This document shows, one piece after another, positions 11,135-23,784 of a stretch of 64,000 bases of DNA. Within the stretch, counting starts at the first letter, position 1. The number at the start of each line of letters is the position of its first letter. Source of the stretch: Sequoia sempervirens (lineage: Eukaryota; Streptophyta; Pinopsida; Cupressales; Cupressaceae); contig VDFB02344327.1 in NCBI GenBank assembly GCA_007258455.2, positions 1-64,000 of the forward strand. The letters are read 5' to 3'. A program made the translations under genes and the position numbers. The notes under the pieces were generated by a model that was not told the DNA's origin, made no database searches, and saw only the letters and a program-made list of their open reading frames with translations.

Positions 11135-12605
11135 TATTATTGTAATCTATCAATTATCACATTTTTTATTCAGAAAACTCAATCAAGGATATTTATCTTG
11201 GTTTAGATAAAACTTATTGAACAAAACTTATCTCATCACATATATGTTCAAATATTTTTTAATATGCCTATTCATACGATGTTTATTTGACTTCATCTCA
11301 TTGCAGTACAACATCACATTATCTTACATCCATTTATTATTTATCTGATATCTTAGCTTAAGCTCTTCTCATATATGTCCTGATAATTATATTTCTATCT
11401 TTGTCTCTTTATTCATGTATCTTTTCCATCTCCACACTCTACTATACGTATGACACTAAAAAATATTAAAAAAATCAAGTTTTCCAATCCATTGAAACAT
11501 GTAATTAAAGCATAAAAAATTATTCACAACATATGAACAAGTATATGTCCAAAAAACTTTGCAACAAAAAACACCATAAAAAACACCCAACCTTGTATCA
11601 ATCAAAGTAAAAAACTACATCAATATAATATGCCTATCATTTTGTCTAACACTAATGTACCACTTTAGTTAAACATGTAACTAAATGATAAAGATTAATG
11701 CCATGATCCAGAAGTGAAAAAAACTAATCTACATTTCTTGGCTTTACGATACATATATCAAAGCCAAAGTTTTGGAAAACAACATTTCACACCTAATACA
11801 AACAAAAGGAAATGTGCTCAACTCCTTCGATTGTTTTCAAGCTTTGTTTATTGATGTGAAAACATTCAACAAACATAAGCTAACATTGATGCAAATATTT
11901 TGATAATATTTTTGATAATACATTTCAATCTGCTTTAAATTGACTCCTACTACTATTTAGACAATGAATTTTGGTAATAAACTTTGATGAACATTAACAT
12001 TCAATATATATATATAGTGCATATAGATATAGATCTATTATCTATGAATGAACTATAGATGTATATGTTTGCATGTATACATGCCAACATATATATGTAT
12101 GTATATATACATACATATATGTGTGTGTGTGTGTGTGCAATTACTATATATATATATATATCTATACATCCATACTATGTATAAATGTATCATTATATAT
12201 ACCTATGCATACATATATATATATATAGAAGCGCTCGTGATCAATATCCTAGATTAGAAAGTAACTCCTCGTACACATCTTTACATATCATAGATTGTTC
12301 CATAGCAATCAAAATGAATAGTCTCCAAAATCTATGCACTCCATGGGAGTATTTAATTGGAAGGATGTTCTATAACTACTCCAAGTATTTCAAAGAATAG
12401 ATAATTTCCACATCTCACGATGTTTGAAGATCATAAATTGTTTGTCATCTACATGCTTAAATATGAGCAATCAAGACATAAAACTTACAAGATGAATCAT
12501 ACACCTAATCCTAAGATTCTCCCACTTAACATTCACATTGTAAAGACAAATTGAAAATAATCAATCAAGCTTTGAAAGATGAAAGATGCATAGTGTACAT
12601 CTACA
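11135..12605 (+). repeat. Tandem duplication, copy 2 (~1.47 kb)
   Basis: Second copy of 9741-11134. It differs by a ~55-bp insertion rich in CAAAAAA/CACC motifs (11549-11608) and by its own expansion of the TA-rich block. Head-to-tail junction at about 11135. Confidence 0.8.
12005..12232. repeat. TA/TG microsatellite in duplication copy 2
   Basis: (TA)n, (TATG)n and (TG)n runs at the position equivalent to 10664-10880. Confidence 0.8.
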
Positions 12606-12851
12606 CCAACGAAACTTATATCTAATCATTGGCTTATGTTACAGAAAAAGTGATAATGAGCATCTTATTCTTACCACCATAGTACATTAGGTTATGTCTC
12701 TTTTCCTTCTCCTTGCTTTCACATTCAAATTTTTCTTCAAATCTTGACAATATTTTGTATTTCGACTAATATGCCCAACTACCTCTCATACGATTTGTCT
12801 ATTCTAACCTGTTTGTTTGAAATCTGCCAATGTCTTCTCTTTATAATATGT

Positions 12852-12910
12852 AAACATGTATGTATGTATGTATGTGTAGATGTATATATATGTATCTATA
12901 TGTATGTATG

Positions 12911-12944
<34 letters not shown>

Positions 12945-12955
12945 AATTTATACAC
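12852..12955. repeat. (TATG)n-type microsatellite
   Basis: Runs of tgtatgtatgtatg alternating with tatata. Two overlapping short open frames here are repeat artefacts. Confidence 0.8.
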
Positions 12956-14455
12956 ATGTTTATGCCATTACACTTCCATACTATTTCTATTTATACTTTT
13001 TCCCCTGGTAGGGACTCTAGCTCTTTCAAAGCTGTTGTTTAATATTATTTATTTTATTTATTCAAGAATTATTTTTTATAAAAATATAATTAAGATGGTC
13101 TAAATTGAATTATTTAGTCTCAAAAGATAATCTAAACATCATAATCAGTTACATAATCAAAATAAATATGAAAAGATAACAACTATTTATAAGAAATTAA
13201 AAGAAGGAATAACAAGGAAGTTCAAGTTCAAGTTCTTATTCTTGGAATTTAAGTGTGTAATGTTTACGAATATCATAAATTTGAGATAAACAATGTCCTT
13301 CTACAAGTATGGCCTTTACTAAGAAAGTTGACAAACTTTTCGATAAATCATATATATAGGAAGATAAATAAAGAAGCAAATATATTAGCAAATTAGGCAA
13401 TAAAAACAAATGAAGAATAAATGATAGATACAAATTTTGATTGATTTCCAAGTCTAAAAGAAAGAATTAAATTTGAAATGATGGGTAAAAATTTCAAAAA
13501 AAGAAGTAAATCATGGGATAATAAGCAAAAGAAACTCCAAAAATAGTTATCTTCTCATTAAAGTGGTAAGATCTCACTCATGTCAAAGCAAGATTTTTTT
13601 CAAGAGATACAATACAATCAAAGGAATAGGGAAGGAGTATTAATGATGATAAATGGATCTCCTCGATATATTTGTAACCCTCTCATGATCAACACAACTC
13701 CATATTAGCAAATATGATGGATATGTTTGTGTGTTTTATAAGTAAACAAAGACAAATGGCCATCATAGGAGCAATCTCATAGAAAAGACTAAAGTGCATT
13801 TTTTAAACCAACAATATTCTACTTCATGCAATATAGTGGATTATGGGGGATGAGTTCATATACACTATGTACATGAAAATTAGAGCATACAAGAACAAGT
13901 GAGAACTATATTAATTTATATATATACTCACAATCTAGCACAACACTCAAATTAAGCAAAAGAGTTAGTAAACATTGATGAAAACCTAACATAATCTAAA
14001 TAATGCCAACCCTTGGTCTACCAAGTCTATGGTGGTTGTGGTTAAGATGGTGATATGTGAGTGTATTTCATATTTTATCTTTAAAATGACTTGGGTTGAG
14101 ACCAATTTATAGATTTTTAGCTCAAAGATTGGATGGATAAGATTAAAAGTAGAGGTCAAGGGTTCAAATTGGGTTGAGATTCTTAGAGGGATGAGAGGGG
14201 GACAAGTTTCCTTGCATGGTTGGTGGATGGAGAAGATCCCAAGATTAAAGAGGAACTTATTGTGGAGAATCTCCCCAGAGAAAGTGGAGGGATGAGATGG
14301 AAAATAGGTACTTTGAAGTACCTTAGGGGATGGGAAAATCCTTTGTCCCATGTAACATGGTACCAAGACCCATGTCACAAGTGTAAAGGCCATACCTATG
14401 TACACATGTGGGGAATTTGCAATATTTGAGAGAATTTAACCAAGGTTAATGTGTG
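12956..14455. other. Unassigned intergenic DNA
   Basis: No gene is supported. A minus-strand frame at 13986-14405 (139 codons) has no recognisable domain and lies over purine-rich sequence. The sequence before about 14450 leads into a hairpin-bearing segment like those near 42 and 43 kb, so this may be part of a decayed LTR on the minus strand. Confidence 0.35.
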
Positions 14456-14517
14456 CTAGTGAGGAGTTAGTGGGTTAATTAATTTTAGCTCGCTACTAGA
14501 AAGTGGATGGAAAAGAC

Positions 14518-14759
14518 AAATAAATAGGTATATTTATTTAATTTTTAGAAAGGGGATAGGAGACTTAGGTAAATAAATATTTAGATTTATTTACCCAAGG
14601 TGGACATTAGAACAAGGATGATTGAGTGATTTTAGACTAGAAATGAGGTTTAATAGTGATGAAAAGTGATTTTAGTAATTAAAAAATAAAATATTATATT
14701 AATAAGGGGATGGAAATTAGATAATTGATTGGGTAAATAAGGATTTACACAATCAATTA
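14518..14759. repeat. Run of short unrelated A/T hairpins
   Basis: Successive perfect inverted repeats of different sequence: aaataaata / tatttattt (14518-14539, spacer 4); ggtaaataaat / atttatttacc (14568-14595, spacer 6); and taattgatt / aatcaatta (14722-14759) with gtaaat / atttac nested inside (14733-14748). Purine-rich spacers (aaaggggatagg) separate them. The same design occurs at 42028-42275 and 43201-43668. Confidence 0.6.
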
Positions 14760-15144
14760 TAAAGGGAATGGTTTGTTAATTAGGTAATTGATGATGTGTT
14801 AATTTTAAGTGTCTTCATTGTTGGTATATAGATTTGTCACTACAAATTTCAATGTGACTTGTTCAATGAGAAATGACAATTGTTCCAATAGTTGGATAAG
14901 TTATTACTAGACTAACAACTTTTTTTTACATTTTATAAGGGTAGCTCCCTCATATGATGTGGGTTTTTAAGGTTTTGTGTACTTTTGGCCTAAAAATATA
15001 AAAAGGAAAAGGGAAAAGCTAAAAAAAAAATGATTTACTGAAACCCTAGTAGTCAACACATGAATACCAACTTGGGTTTTATAAACTTATTACAAATTAT
15101 GAGAGGTTTTCACCATAAAATTAAGAAATTGTGTTTCTAAACTT
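14760..15144. other. Host sequence left of the pol-less LTR element
   Basis: AT-rich, with no gene seen. It is probably continuous with 21038 onward across the element inserted at 15145. Confidence 0.4.
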
Positions 15145-16239
15145 TGTTGGACTCAAGGAACACTAAGAGGGGGGGTGAATAAGTGTTCAGTAATATTTAA
15201 ATTACAATCCAAATCTTAAACCATTTGCAACATTTAAACAAAAGTAAAGATGTAAGCACATGAAGGAAACAATCAAAAAACCATAACACCAAGATTTTTA
15301 CATGGAAACCCTATTAGGGGAAAAACCACGGTGGAGGTTAATCCACAATTTATACTCTATTAAAAGTATGAAGAAAAAGGGGAATGCACATGCATTTAGG
15401 CACACTACCTAGAGCTCACTCCTCAAAATTAGGAAGGCTCACTGCCTTACAACATATTTGGATTACAATAAAGAGTTGAACTAAGAAAGCAACATCTACA
15501 AATTCCTAGTTTTAGTTTCAATGAGGCTCATAGATCAAATTCTGGACCTTCTCTCTGATTCTGCACTTCGCTTTGCTCTGCCTGAATTAGCTTCACAACA
15601 ATCCTCTTCTGCACAAGTGAAACTATGCCAAATTTCTCAACAACCCTTCTGAAATTTGCAATATACTTCACACACTCATACACACACACTTATAATGAAT
15701 TAATTGATCTCATATATATCCACTATCAAAGAGTTAGTCGCTTCATGTCGGCTTCAACATAATAAAATATTTTCCAATAGTCGGCTCAATCCACATTTAA
15801 TATTTGATGTGTACCCATCAAAGTCGGCCACGACATAGCTAGGACCCAAAAGAAAATCTTCAAGCATAGGATACCTTAATTAATTATACCTCGAATATCC
15901 GCGACATGCCATATTCACTAAGTCGGCCATCGAGAGTTAATAAATAGAAAATCATCCTGTCGGATCTCCTAACTTATACACCAATTTATGTGACATCACA
16001 AAACTCAACAATAAGATAATATAGATACTTAACAACCTTCCTCGAGATCCATAACTCAAAATGATAATCCGGTGAAGTATACAGATCAACATACTAACTA
16101 GATACCCTATTCTCCATTCTCTCTTCCGGTAATACTCTATTCTTTACTCTGCCTGCCGGTGTGAACAAATCTTGATTTGCAAATCAGAATAATGAATTAG
16201 GTTGCCATCAATGACAACACTAGAAGCCATATTCCAACA
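15145..16239 (-). repeat. 3' LTR of the pol-less element
   Basis: 1095 bp. Read on the minus strand it runs from TGTTGGAATATGG to CCTTGAGTCCAACA. A TATA-like ggatatatatg lies at about 15711-15721 on the minus strand, with U5 containing the ctagGtagtgtgcct region towards 15400. Confidence 0.85.
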
Positions 16240-16251
16240 ATCTCGCCCTTT
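16240..16251 (-). promoter_or_regulatory. Polypurine tract
   Basis: On the minus strand, aaagggcgagat directly precedes the 3' LTR (tgttgg). It is the plus-strand primer for reverse transcription. The context gccaaagggcgagattg closely resembles the tract of plant copia elements. Confidence 0.75.
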
Positions 16252-16378
16252 GGCATTGGTGGCAACACTTAGTGAAAAATGACTAAGTGTCAAAACCAAT
16301 ATGATTATGCTGCCAGAGTTCAAAATTTCAAAACACAACTCTCCCTTAGAATGATAAGGATTTTTTCACTACACTCTC

Positions 16379-18307
16379 TCACCCTTTGACATCAATGACA
16401 AACATATTTTGGATCTCCCCCCTTGCTAATTCAAAAATTGGATCAAAATTTGAAGAAATACAATTACTACTTGAATCAAAAAATTATCTTGTACTATCTT
16501 TCATTTCTAGAAGAAATTTCCTCCAAGCTTCTACTAAAATCCCAATGATTAAGGTCAAGCTGTTGTTCTCATATGCCTGGTTGATAATCTGGATGAGATA
16601 TTCTGGAATTGTGATTGCCTCTTCTAATTTCTCTCCTTTCCTTAGAACCTCAATTAACTGCTCCATTCTGCATTCAATTAAATCCTTCACTTTCCAAAAG
16701 GTGTCCACAAGGTTGTTCTTGGTGAAAATAATTTTTGTATGCTCAGACTACAACTCTTGAATCCTTTTCTTGACTTTACCATCTTGATCCTGAAACATGT
16801 TATAATCCTGACCAATCTTGTTCAGCTCAGTTTCAATCTGCTCCAACTTATCTTTGTATCTCCCAATTGTATGAGGTCAATGAAGACAATAGTTGTAGAT
16901 GTTATTTGTTGTATTTATGCATTGCCTCAACACATTAATTTTCCTTTTTAGTTTGGTAAGAGATAGCCTGAACCACTCCTTCAGATGTAGAATTATTTCT
17001 CCCTCTTTCCCATTCTTGGACTCAGAGACCATGGCTTCCTTAATGCACTCAATCATCTCTTCTGGAAAGAAATTATGCAAACTCTCCAATCCAATGTTAT
17101 TGTACACAAAATAAGTACTCAATGTGTTCTTGATTAGGTCCTGCTCATATGAGGGTCTATCAGACCATATGTCAGCAATGTTTTGCATCCCATCTTCCTC
17201 TTGAACAAGTTGCAATATCTTTACTTTGGATAAAACACCTTCTTTGCTTCCTTATGCCATTACTGCATCCGGTTCAACTAATTCTGGTTCTTCCCTTGGA
17301 GTGTACTCATCGGATTCCTCATATGGTATGTCCACAATCACTTGTTCTTTACATTTTCCTTCAATTTTTGGAGTCTTGTGTGCTGGAGGAGTGTAATCAA
17401 CAATCTCTTGTGCTCTTTTCTTCTTCCTCTCCATCTCATTGGAAGGGGATCCAACTTCAAGTGCTCTTATCAGAATGGAAATGCTAATTGCTTTGTTACT
17501 CCCTAACAATTCTTTAAAGAGATTTGCATATTCATGCTTACAATTTGCCAAAGTATTAGAATGTTCAAAAATCTATTTAATAACCGATTCATTCTCTTTC
17601 CATACAACATTATTGATCTGTGGCAAGAAATTTAGAAAATACATCACAAGACATATGACCAAGGTACCAAATCTTAAGGGGTAATCTACCTCCTTTGTTA
17701 GTTACACATTTTCCATCAATTCATCTTTTAGCAATCCGCACAGGTCAAAATATTGATCCTCCATTATCGTTTTATGAGAGATGTAAACTACACCTGTCGA
17801 AGTTGTGCCTTCCCTATTTTTGAAAAATATTTTGTATGAGATTCCATGCGCAATGTACCTTATTATCAAATCTTTGATTGAAAAAATTATCAAAGCCCTT
17901 TGATCTCCAGTTACTCCAGTTAGGGTTTCAACTTCTTTGTTCTGAATCAACTTCTTTTTTGGTATATCCCCAACATTGCATAATCGAGTTGGATTCTTAA
18001 TCACCTCTTTCAAAATGAGATAGGGTTTATCATCATTCAATCTGTTCAGGATAATCCTAATGACTTCTGCGTTAACAAAATAGGAAAATTCACTCCAAAT
18101 GTCCACACTTTTGTGTTTCACACCTTCAAGCCATTTCAATTCATTGGTCGATAACATATTTAGCACATCCCTGATCTTCTCACTGCTATATTCATCTAAA
18201 TTCACCATTCCTTTGATTTGCTTCATTTTCCTTTTCGTACCAAACAAGTTTCTATCGAGCACCAAATTAAGTGAGAATTCTACAAGCAACTGAAATACCT
18301 GATGAAT
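16379..18307 (-). pseudogene. Unidentified ORF2 (~640 codons) of the pol-less element, broken by stops
   Basis: One continuous reading frame interrupted by about six stop codons (near 17699, 17576, 17249, 16874, 16740 and 16481) without any needed frameshift, ending at a TGA at 16379-16381 just inside the polypurine tract. The product is hydrophilic and mostly helical-looking. Its N-terminal third is rich in Lys/Asp, a middle acidic segment (around 17250-17400) holds PPAHKTPK and EESDEYTPREEPE, and the C-terminal part looks coiled-coil. I see no DD/DE, YVDD, HHCC or DSG motif. Position between gag and polypurine tract is where pol belongs, so it replaces pol. I do not recognise the family; resemblance to plant transposon-associated mobile-domain proteins is only an impression. 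Function unknown. Confidence 0.65.
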
Positions 18308-18664
18308 TCATCGCTGAATTGACTTTACTCCTTCAAAATTCTACTGCAGAGGCTCTCCTTCTATTCTTCTTCAATGGCAGGTGATAAATGAGGGTTCCAA
18401 ATACTCTTTTATAACTCACACACCTAATCTTTTTACCGCATTAAATGTTTTTCCCTAGGTGTTTTAGATACTCTATTTTCTTAGACAACAAAATAAGGAA
18501 TCATCTGCGAACCTTCTACTTCTCAAATTTTTGCACAAGTGATCATTGATACATTTGTAAACTATTAGCACATCTAATAACAATTTCCAACATTTCGGTG
18601 CCAACTACCAACAAGGGGACAAAGGATTTTCTTGAAAAAATCCCCCTAGGCCAATGGCCTAAGA

Positions 18665-19864
18665 TCAATTTTCAGAGGAATTACTAGAAGCAGATTCTGG
18701 TGCGGGCTTATTTCCTTCATCAGACTCACTCTTCCTTACCCATGTTTTCTTCATCTAATCTCTTATTTCTTCCATAGTCACTTTCCCTTTTCCTTTATCA
18801 TCTTTCTGTGAAATTATGCCTTTGTATATTAGATCTCTTCTATCCATGTTTCTGTTCCTACAAAATCTTGCAATGTGATCAAATCTATTTCAATTGTAAC
18901 ACACAAGATTTCTTTGTCTAGACCATTCATTCCATTGATTTCCTCTTGATTTGAATTGATTAGCAATATGCCAAAATCTTCCATAGGTGTAGCATTTAAC
19001 ATTCCTTGCATTGACATACATACTTCTGCATTCAATTGACTTATGACCAAACTTATTACAACTAAAACATTGACCGGGAAATGATGGAATACTTGAATTT
19101 ATTTTACTTCTACATTGAGAAGCCATATGAAAAAATTTATTACAAGCGAGGTAGTGACCATTAAACTTTTGAGCATTGGGTTATCTTACCAGATACCTTC
19201 TGCCTTTGTTCATTTGATTTCTTTGTCTGGAATCCCTATGTTTAGACCTAGAGCTTTCTCCCTTCTCATATCCAAGACCTCGCTTGTCATTTGCATCCTT
19301 CTTTCCTTTAGTCAGCTCATCAAACTTAGCAGAATTGATCCTAAACTTCTCCTTGTATTCATTTGCAATAGTGAGTTCATCTTTGAGAATAACTATCTAT
19401 CTTTCAAGCTCTTGTTCATTATTTTTGGATTGTTGCAGTTCGATCTCCAGCTGAATGAATCTAATATTAAATCTGCTACATTCTTCAGATCTTTCTTTTA
19501 AGGACTGGGCCAAATTCTCCTCATTCTTCTTCCTTTCTTCAATCTCCTTAGTTAGCTTCATCACCATAGATTCCATCTCAAACTTTAGAGTAGCATTGTC
19601 TCTAGCAAGCTTTTCACATTGTTCAATTATTTCTTTTAGGGTCTAATTTAGGTGAACATCTTCCAAACATTTAATTTCTTTTTGTTTCATCTAATCACAT
19701 AGTTCCTTCCTCTTTTCTCTTGACTCATTGACTTTATCCTTCAATGATTGAATAAAATTTTCAGCATCCACAAGATTTGCTTTTAATTCCAAGACTTCTA
19801 CTTTAGACTGATCAAGATTATCAAGTGACACCAAAAGTTGTTGCTGGAGATCACTAGAGTCCAT
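18665..19864 (-). pseudogene. gag: Gag-like protein with coiled coil and CCHC zinc knuckles
   Basis: The frame starts at ATG 19864, about 50 nt after the primer site (MDSSDLQQQLLVSLDNL...), and ends at TGA 18665. Residues 1-200 are a long Glu/Lys/Leu-rich coiled coil. A Ser/Arg/Lys-rich link follows, then a partial zinc knuckle and a complete one, CFSCNKFGHKSIEC (CX2CX4HX4C, near 19040-19080), with further Cys/His-rich remnants. The frame is the same as that of ORF2. It is interrupted by several stops (for example near 19693, 19645 and 19180). The usual copia N-terminal UBN2-type gag domain is not evident. Role: RNA binding and particle assembly for the element. Confidence 0.75.
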
Positions 19865-19913
19865 TGCATTCCAAGATCCACCTCAAGCTATTAAAATTTT
19901 ATAGAGGAACCTT

Positions 19914-19925
19914 GCTCTGATACCA
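19914..19925 (-). promoter_or_regulatory. Primer-binding site, initiator tRNA-Met
   Basis: Minus-strand TGGTATCAGAGC, 2 nt inside the 5' LTR. It is complementary to the 3' end of plant initiator tRNA-Met and sets the element's orientation. Confidence 0.9.
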
Positions 19926-19927
19926 AT

Positions 19928-21037
19928 TGTTGGACTCAAGGAATACTAAGAGGGGGGGTGAATCAGTGTTCAACAATATTTAAATTACAATCCAGATCTT
20001 AAACCATTTGCAACATTTAAAAAAAGTAAAGATGCAAGCACATGAAGGAAACAATCAAAACACCATAACACCAAGATTTTTACGTGGAAAACCTATTAGG
20101 GGAAAAACCACGATGGAGTTTAATCCATAATTTATACTCTGTTAAAAGTATGAAGAAAAGGGGAATGCACATGCATTCAGGCACACTACCTAGAGCTCAC
20201 TCCTCAAAATCAGAAAGGCTCACTGCCTTACAACATATTTGGATTACAATAAAGAGTTGAACTGAGAAAGTAGCATCTACACATGCCTAGTTTTAGTTAT
20301 GTTGAGGCTCATAGATTAGATTCTGGACCTTCTCTCTGATTCTGCACTTCACTCTGCTCTGCCTTAATTAGCTTCACAACAATCCTCTTCTGCACAAGTG
20401 AAAATGTGCCAAATCACTCAACAACCCTTCTTACATTCACAATATACTTTGCACACTCATACACACACACACACACACACACACTTATAATGAATTAATT
20501 GATCTCTTTTATATATCCGCTATCAAAGATTTAGTTGCTTCATGTCAACTTTAGCACAATAAAAATATTTTCCAATAATCGGCTCAATCCACATTTAATA
20601 TTTGATGCGTACCCATCAAAGTCAGCCATGACATAGCTAAGACCCAAAAAAATATATTCAAGCATAGGATACCTTAATTAATTATACCTCAAATATTTGC
20701 GACATGCCATATTCACTAAGTTGGCCACCGAGAGTTAATAAACAAAAAATCATCTTGTCAAATCTCCTAACTTGTACACCAATTTATGCGACATCACAAA
20801 ACTCAACAATAAGATAATATAGATAATTAACAACCTTCCCTTAGATCCACAACTCAAAATGATAATTCAGTGAAGTATATAGATCGACATACTAACCGGA
20901 TACCCTGTTCTTCATTCTCTCTTTTGGTAATACTCTGTTCTTTACTCTGCCTACTAGTGTGAACAAATCCTGATATACAGACCAAAATAATGACTTAGGT
21001 TGCTATCAATGACAACACTAGAAGCCATATGCCAACA
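19928..21037 (-). repeat. 5' LTR of the pol-less element
   Basis: 1110 bp and the near-identical partner of 15145-16239. It contains an (AC)n run at about 20460-20485 that is expanded relative to the other LTR. TATA-like tatataaaag lies on the minus strand at about 20506-20516. Confidence 0.85.
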
Positions 21038-22740
21038 AAATTATGTGATGAATTGTACGATAAAGTGTTTTTAATATGAAATAATGATGAAATAAGTGTA
21101 ATAAATCTCAATACACAAAGAGATAGGGTGAATCAACACATTCAAATCAAGGTGCCAAGAAATGGTTGTCTCTTTACATCAATTGCATAGTTTATAGTAA
21201 TGCTCCAATGGATAACCTATGAGTTACAAAATGATATAGTTAGGGTTTTAGAATAAGAAACCCTTTTACCAATTTTGCAACGAAAATAAGATGAGTATAT
21301 TTCAGTTATAGCTCGAGAGAAGAATCATCAAAAACCCTACAAGATTGTTAACCAACCTTTTCAAACAGATTCCTTAACAAAAAATTTATCAACAAATTAT
21401 TCACAAAACCAACATCATTAACCTTCTCTTTAACTAACTGATCCAAAGCCTGTATTAAACAAAATTTGCAAAAATATGGTGGAAGAAACTGAATGAGAAA
21501 CATGATGACTTGTCAAGCAATTTCCAACGACCTAGTTGGTAAGATGCCACTGAATCTCCACCGACTAACTTCCGCATTCAAGCTCTCAATAACTTATAAT
21601 CAACGTTCAATATCAATCAAAGTGTCAATACATCGAACCATCATTTACACACATTCTTTTAGAGTGTCAATTTTCAAATCAAAAAACATATGGTGGCTGC
21701 TAGGGTTCCAAAACTATACACAATGCATAATAAGTTTTCCCTAGCTTTTACTTTGAGTCTTTCAAAGACTTTATAAAAAAATGATGCTTTGAAGTCCAGT
21801 AACAAAAACTCAATAATACATATGATTTAATCAGACATCATAATGATTTTGAGTTTAATGTCAAAATATTTTGCCAAGGACGCCGACACACATTATTTCC
21901 ACATCATAACCAAACATACGCTACCAGTGCCAAGTCACTGATTCAACAATCGATGATTTTCAAAGCAACAAATGATAACATTCATAGTCAAATACAATAA
22001 TAATACCTTGCACTTCTAGGTCATCTAATGAATAAAGCCGATAACACATGTTTTGTGTGTTGTAACTCAGCAACTAGGTCAACACTACCCAATACAAGCA
22101 TTATGCCTGAAACATTAATCAAAAACAATATTGATTCCTTAATATCATTACCAAGACTTTTAAAAAGTCTATTCCATTGAAATCACATGCTTAGTATACT
22201 TGATACTCTTTAGGATTATAAATCAAAAAAATGCTTTTTACAAGAGATGTTGACCAAAGAAAGTATGGTGTAAATTCCTTTCCAAATATTCATGCCAATG
22301 GAATTCAACATTAAACCAATATCCTTATAGCTATATCAAAAACCGATGCAATGTGATCAAACACACATGCATTGTGCTCAAATATAAAATACCATGCAAG
22401 ATTCCCGATGCCATATATGATCAATCAAAACAAACTGAAGCCTTATTAGGATGATCCCAAAACCTTATTAATATAAGTCCAACCAAATCACCTTGTAAAC
22501 TTTATTGCAAAATGAAAAAAAACATTTATAATGCCAATATCACCTGACCACAATGTGGCTATGTTTAGTATTCAACCTTGCAAAGTGACTTGGATAATAT
22601 CACATGTATATGACCAAGCAAGATTCCAAAAAAAGGTCAAATCAAACAAAGGGCAGAGTAGGACTGAAATGATAGTCAGAGGAGACTATGCAAAGACAAT
22701 GATAATGGAGGAATAACCATGGGATCGTCCAGTCAATGCC
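21038..22740 (-). other. LTR-like host sequence interrupted by the pol-less element
   Basis: The stretch 'aaagagatagggtgaatcaac' near 21116 resembles the 3' ends of the other minus-oriented LTRs here (gagaggggggtgaatcag). The block around 21680-21790 (agggttcca...ttttccct...ctttgaagtcca) has a counterpart near 36950-37060. It is probably an old LTR of the same broad family. No coding sequence. Confidence 0.35.
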
Positions 22741-23784
22741 AAAAGGACAACCATAATCCTTGTTCATAAATGGCACTGAGAAAAACATAAGGTTCTAAAG
22801 AAGAGGATAATAGTTGATGAAAGAAAGTGGCATGACATTCTTAATGCAAGACAATTAATGCTAATGAAATGCCTATCCTTATGAAGGACAATCCTTATAC
22901 AAAAGATAGTGACATCTTATACAAAATTATGTATGACATGTTTATAAGGGAAAATGCATTCCTTTATGTAAAGCACAATCACCATGAAGGTAGTGTCAAA
23001 AGGCATCCATTCAATTATGAAGATAATGCTCTTTTGGTTTTGACATATGAAGAGAACAAAGGGCAATGAATTTTGTAAAGAAGAAGCCCCTAAGATAGTG
23101 ATGCAAAGTTATTGAGGACATATAAAGATCAAACATTAATATGAAGGTGATGCATTTGGTTGTCACAACAAAGCATGATAGTCTAACAAGGTTAGCAGTA
23201 GTCCTTTGGTCAAATCTCAAGGCAATGAAGGACATTGACAGTCCAATGGGAAAATGATAGTCATAATGACTATGGTAAAAGCAAGTACGATGAAGGGTCT
23301 AGTCAAGTCCCATTGAAGAGGACTAGAAAAGGAAGTTCATGCTATGAGGAAGGACAATATGGGTAAAGGAGAAATAGTCAAGTGAAAGAAAGACTCAAGA
23401 AACTATGCAAGGAAAGTGATACTAGCTTAAGAAGGTAAGAGGATATTCATCTATGATTGTGGCTATAATTCAATGAATTTTGATGGTGACCTGAAGACTT
23501 AGAGAGGACTAAGCCAAGATAAGAAAGGAAAAGTCTTTCACTATGATGTATGGTAAGTAGTTAAAGACCCTAGGGGCAGTATTGAAGGATGATTAAGGAC
23601 AAAGTGAATGCATAATGATAGTTAGGAACAATGAAAAATAGAACAATCACTCCCAAAGGGACAATTACTATCAAACATTCATATTATAGCACATGACTCC
23701 ATGAAATAGAAGGGTAGTTTACATGAACATAATAACCTACAGGTCTAAAAGAAGTAGGTGACAATTATGGACTAATGAAGTGAA
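22741..23784. other. Unassigned host sequence left of the copia element
   Basis: Purine-rich DNA with short frames only (for example 22869-23069). No domain recognised. It continues at 29915 across the inserted copia element. Confidence 0.35.

Larger units (their letters stand above)
15145..21037 (-). mobile_element. Non-autonomous LTR retrotransposon lacking pol
   Basis: A 5.9-kb element on the minus strand. Two direct LTRs (19928-21037 as the 5' LTR, 15145-16239 as the 3' LTR) both carry TGTTGG...CCAACA-type ends. The primer-binding site for initiator tRNA-Met and the polypurine tract sit at the correct inner edges. The 3.7-kb interior holds a gag-like frame (coiled coil plus zinc knuckles) and a second unidentified frame; I found no protease, integrase, reverse transcriptase or RNase H motif in any frame. 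The flanks aactt / aaatt may be an imperfect 5-bp target duplication. LTR similarity is above about 90% by eye, so it is younger than its surroundings. Its LTR start and polypurine context are those of plant Ty1/copia elements, so mobilisation by a copia partner is likely. Confidence 0.85.

Noticed and set aside
10743..12257. Frames made of Ile, Tyr and Cys repeats
   Set aside because: Translations of TA/TG microsatellites.
22531..23069. Open frames of 60-66 codons
   Set aside because: No domain, no codon bias beyond local composition, and surrounded by repeat DNA; not listed as genes.
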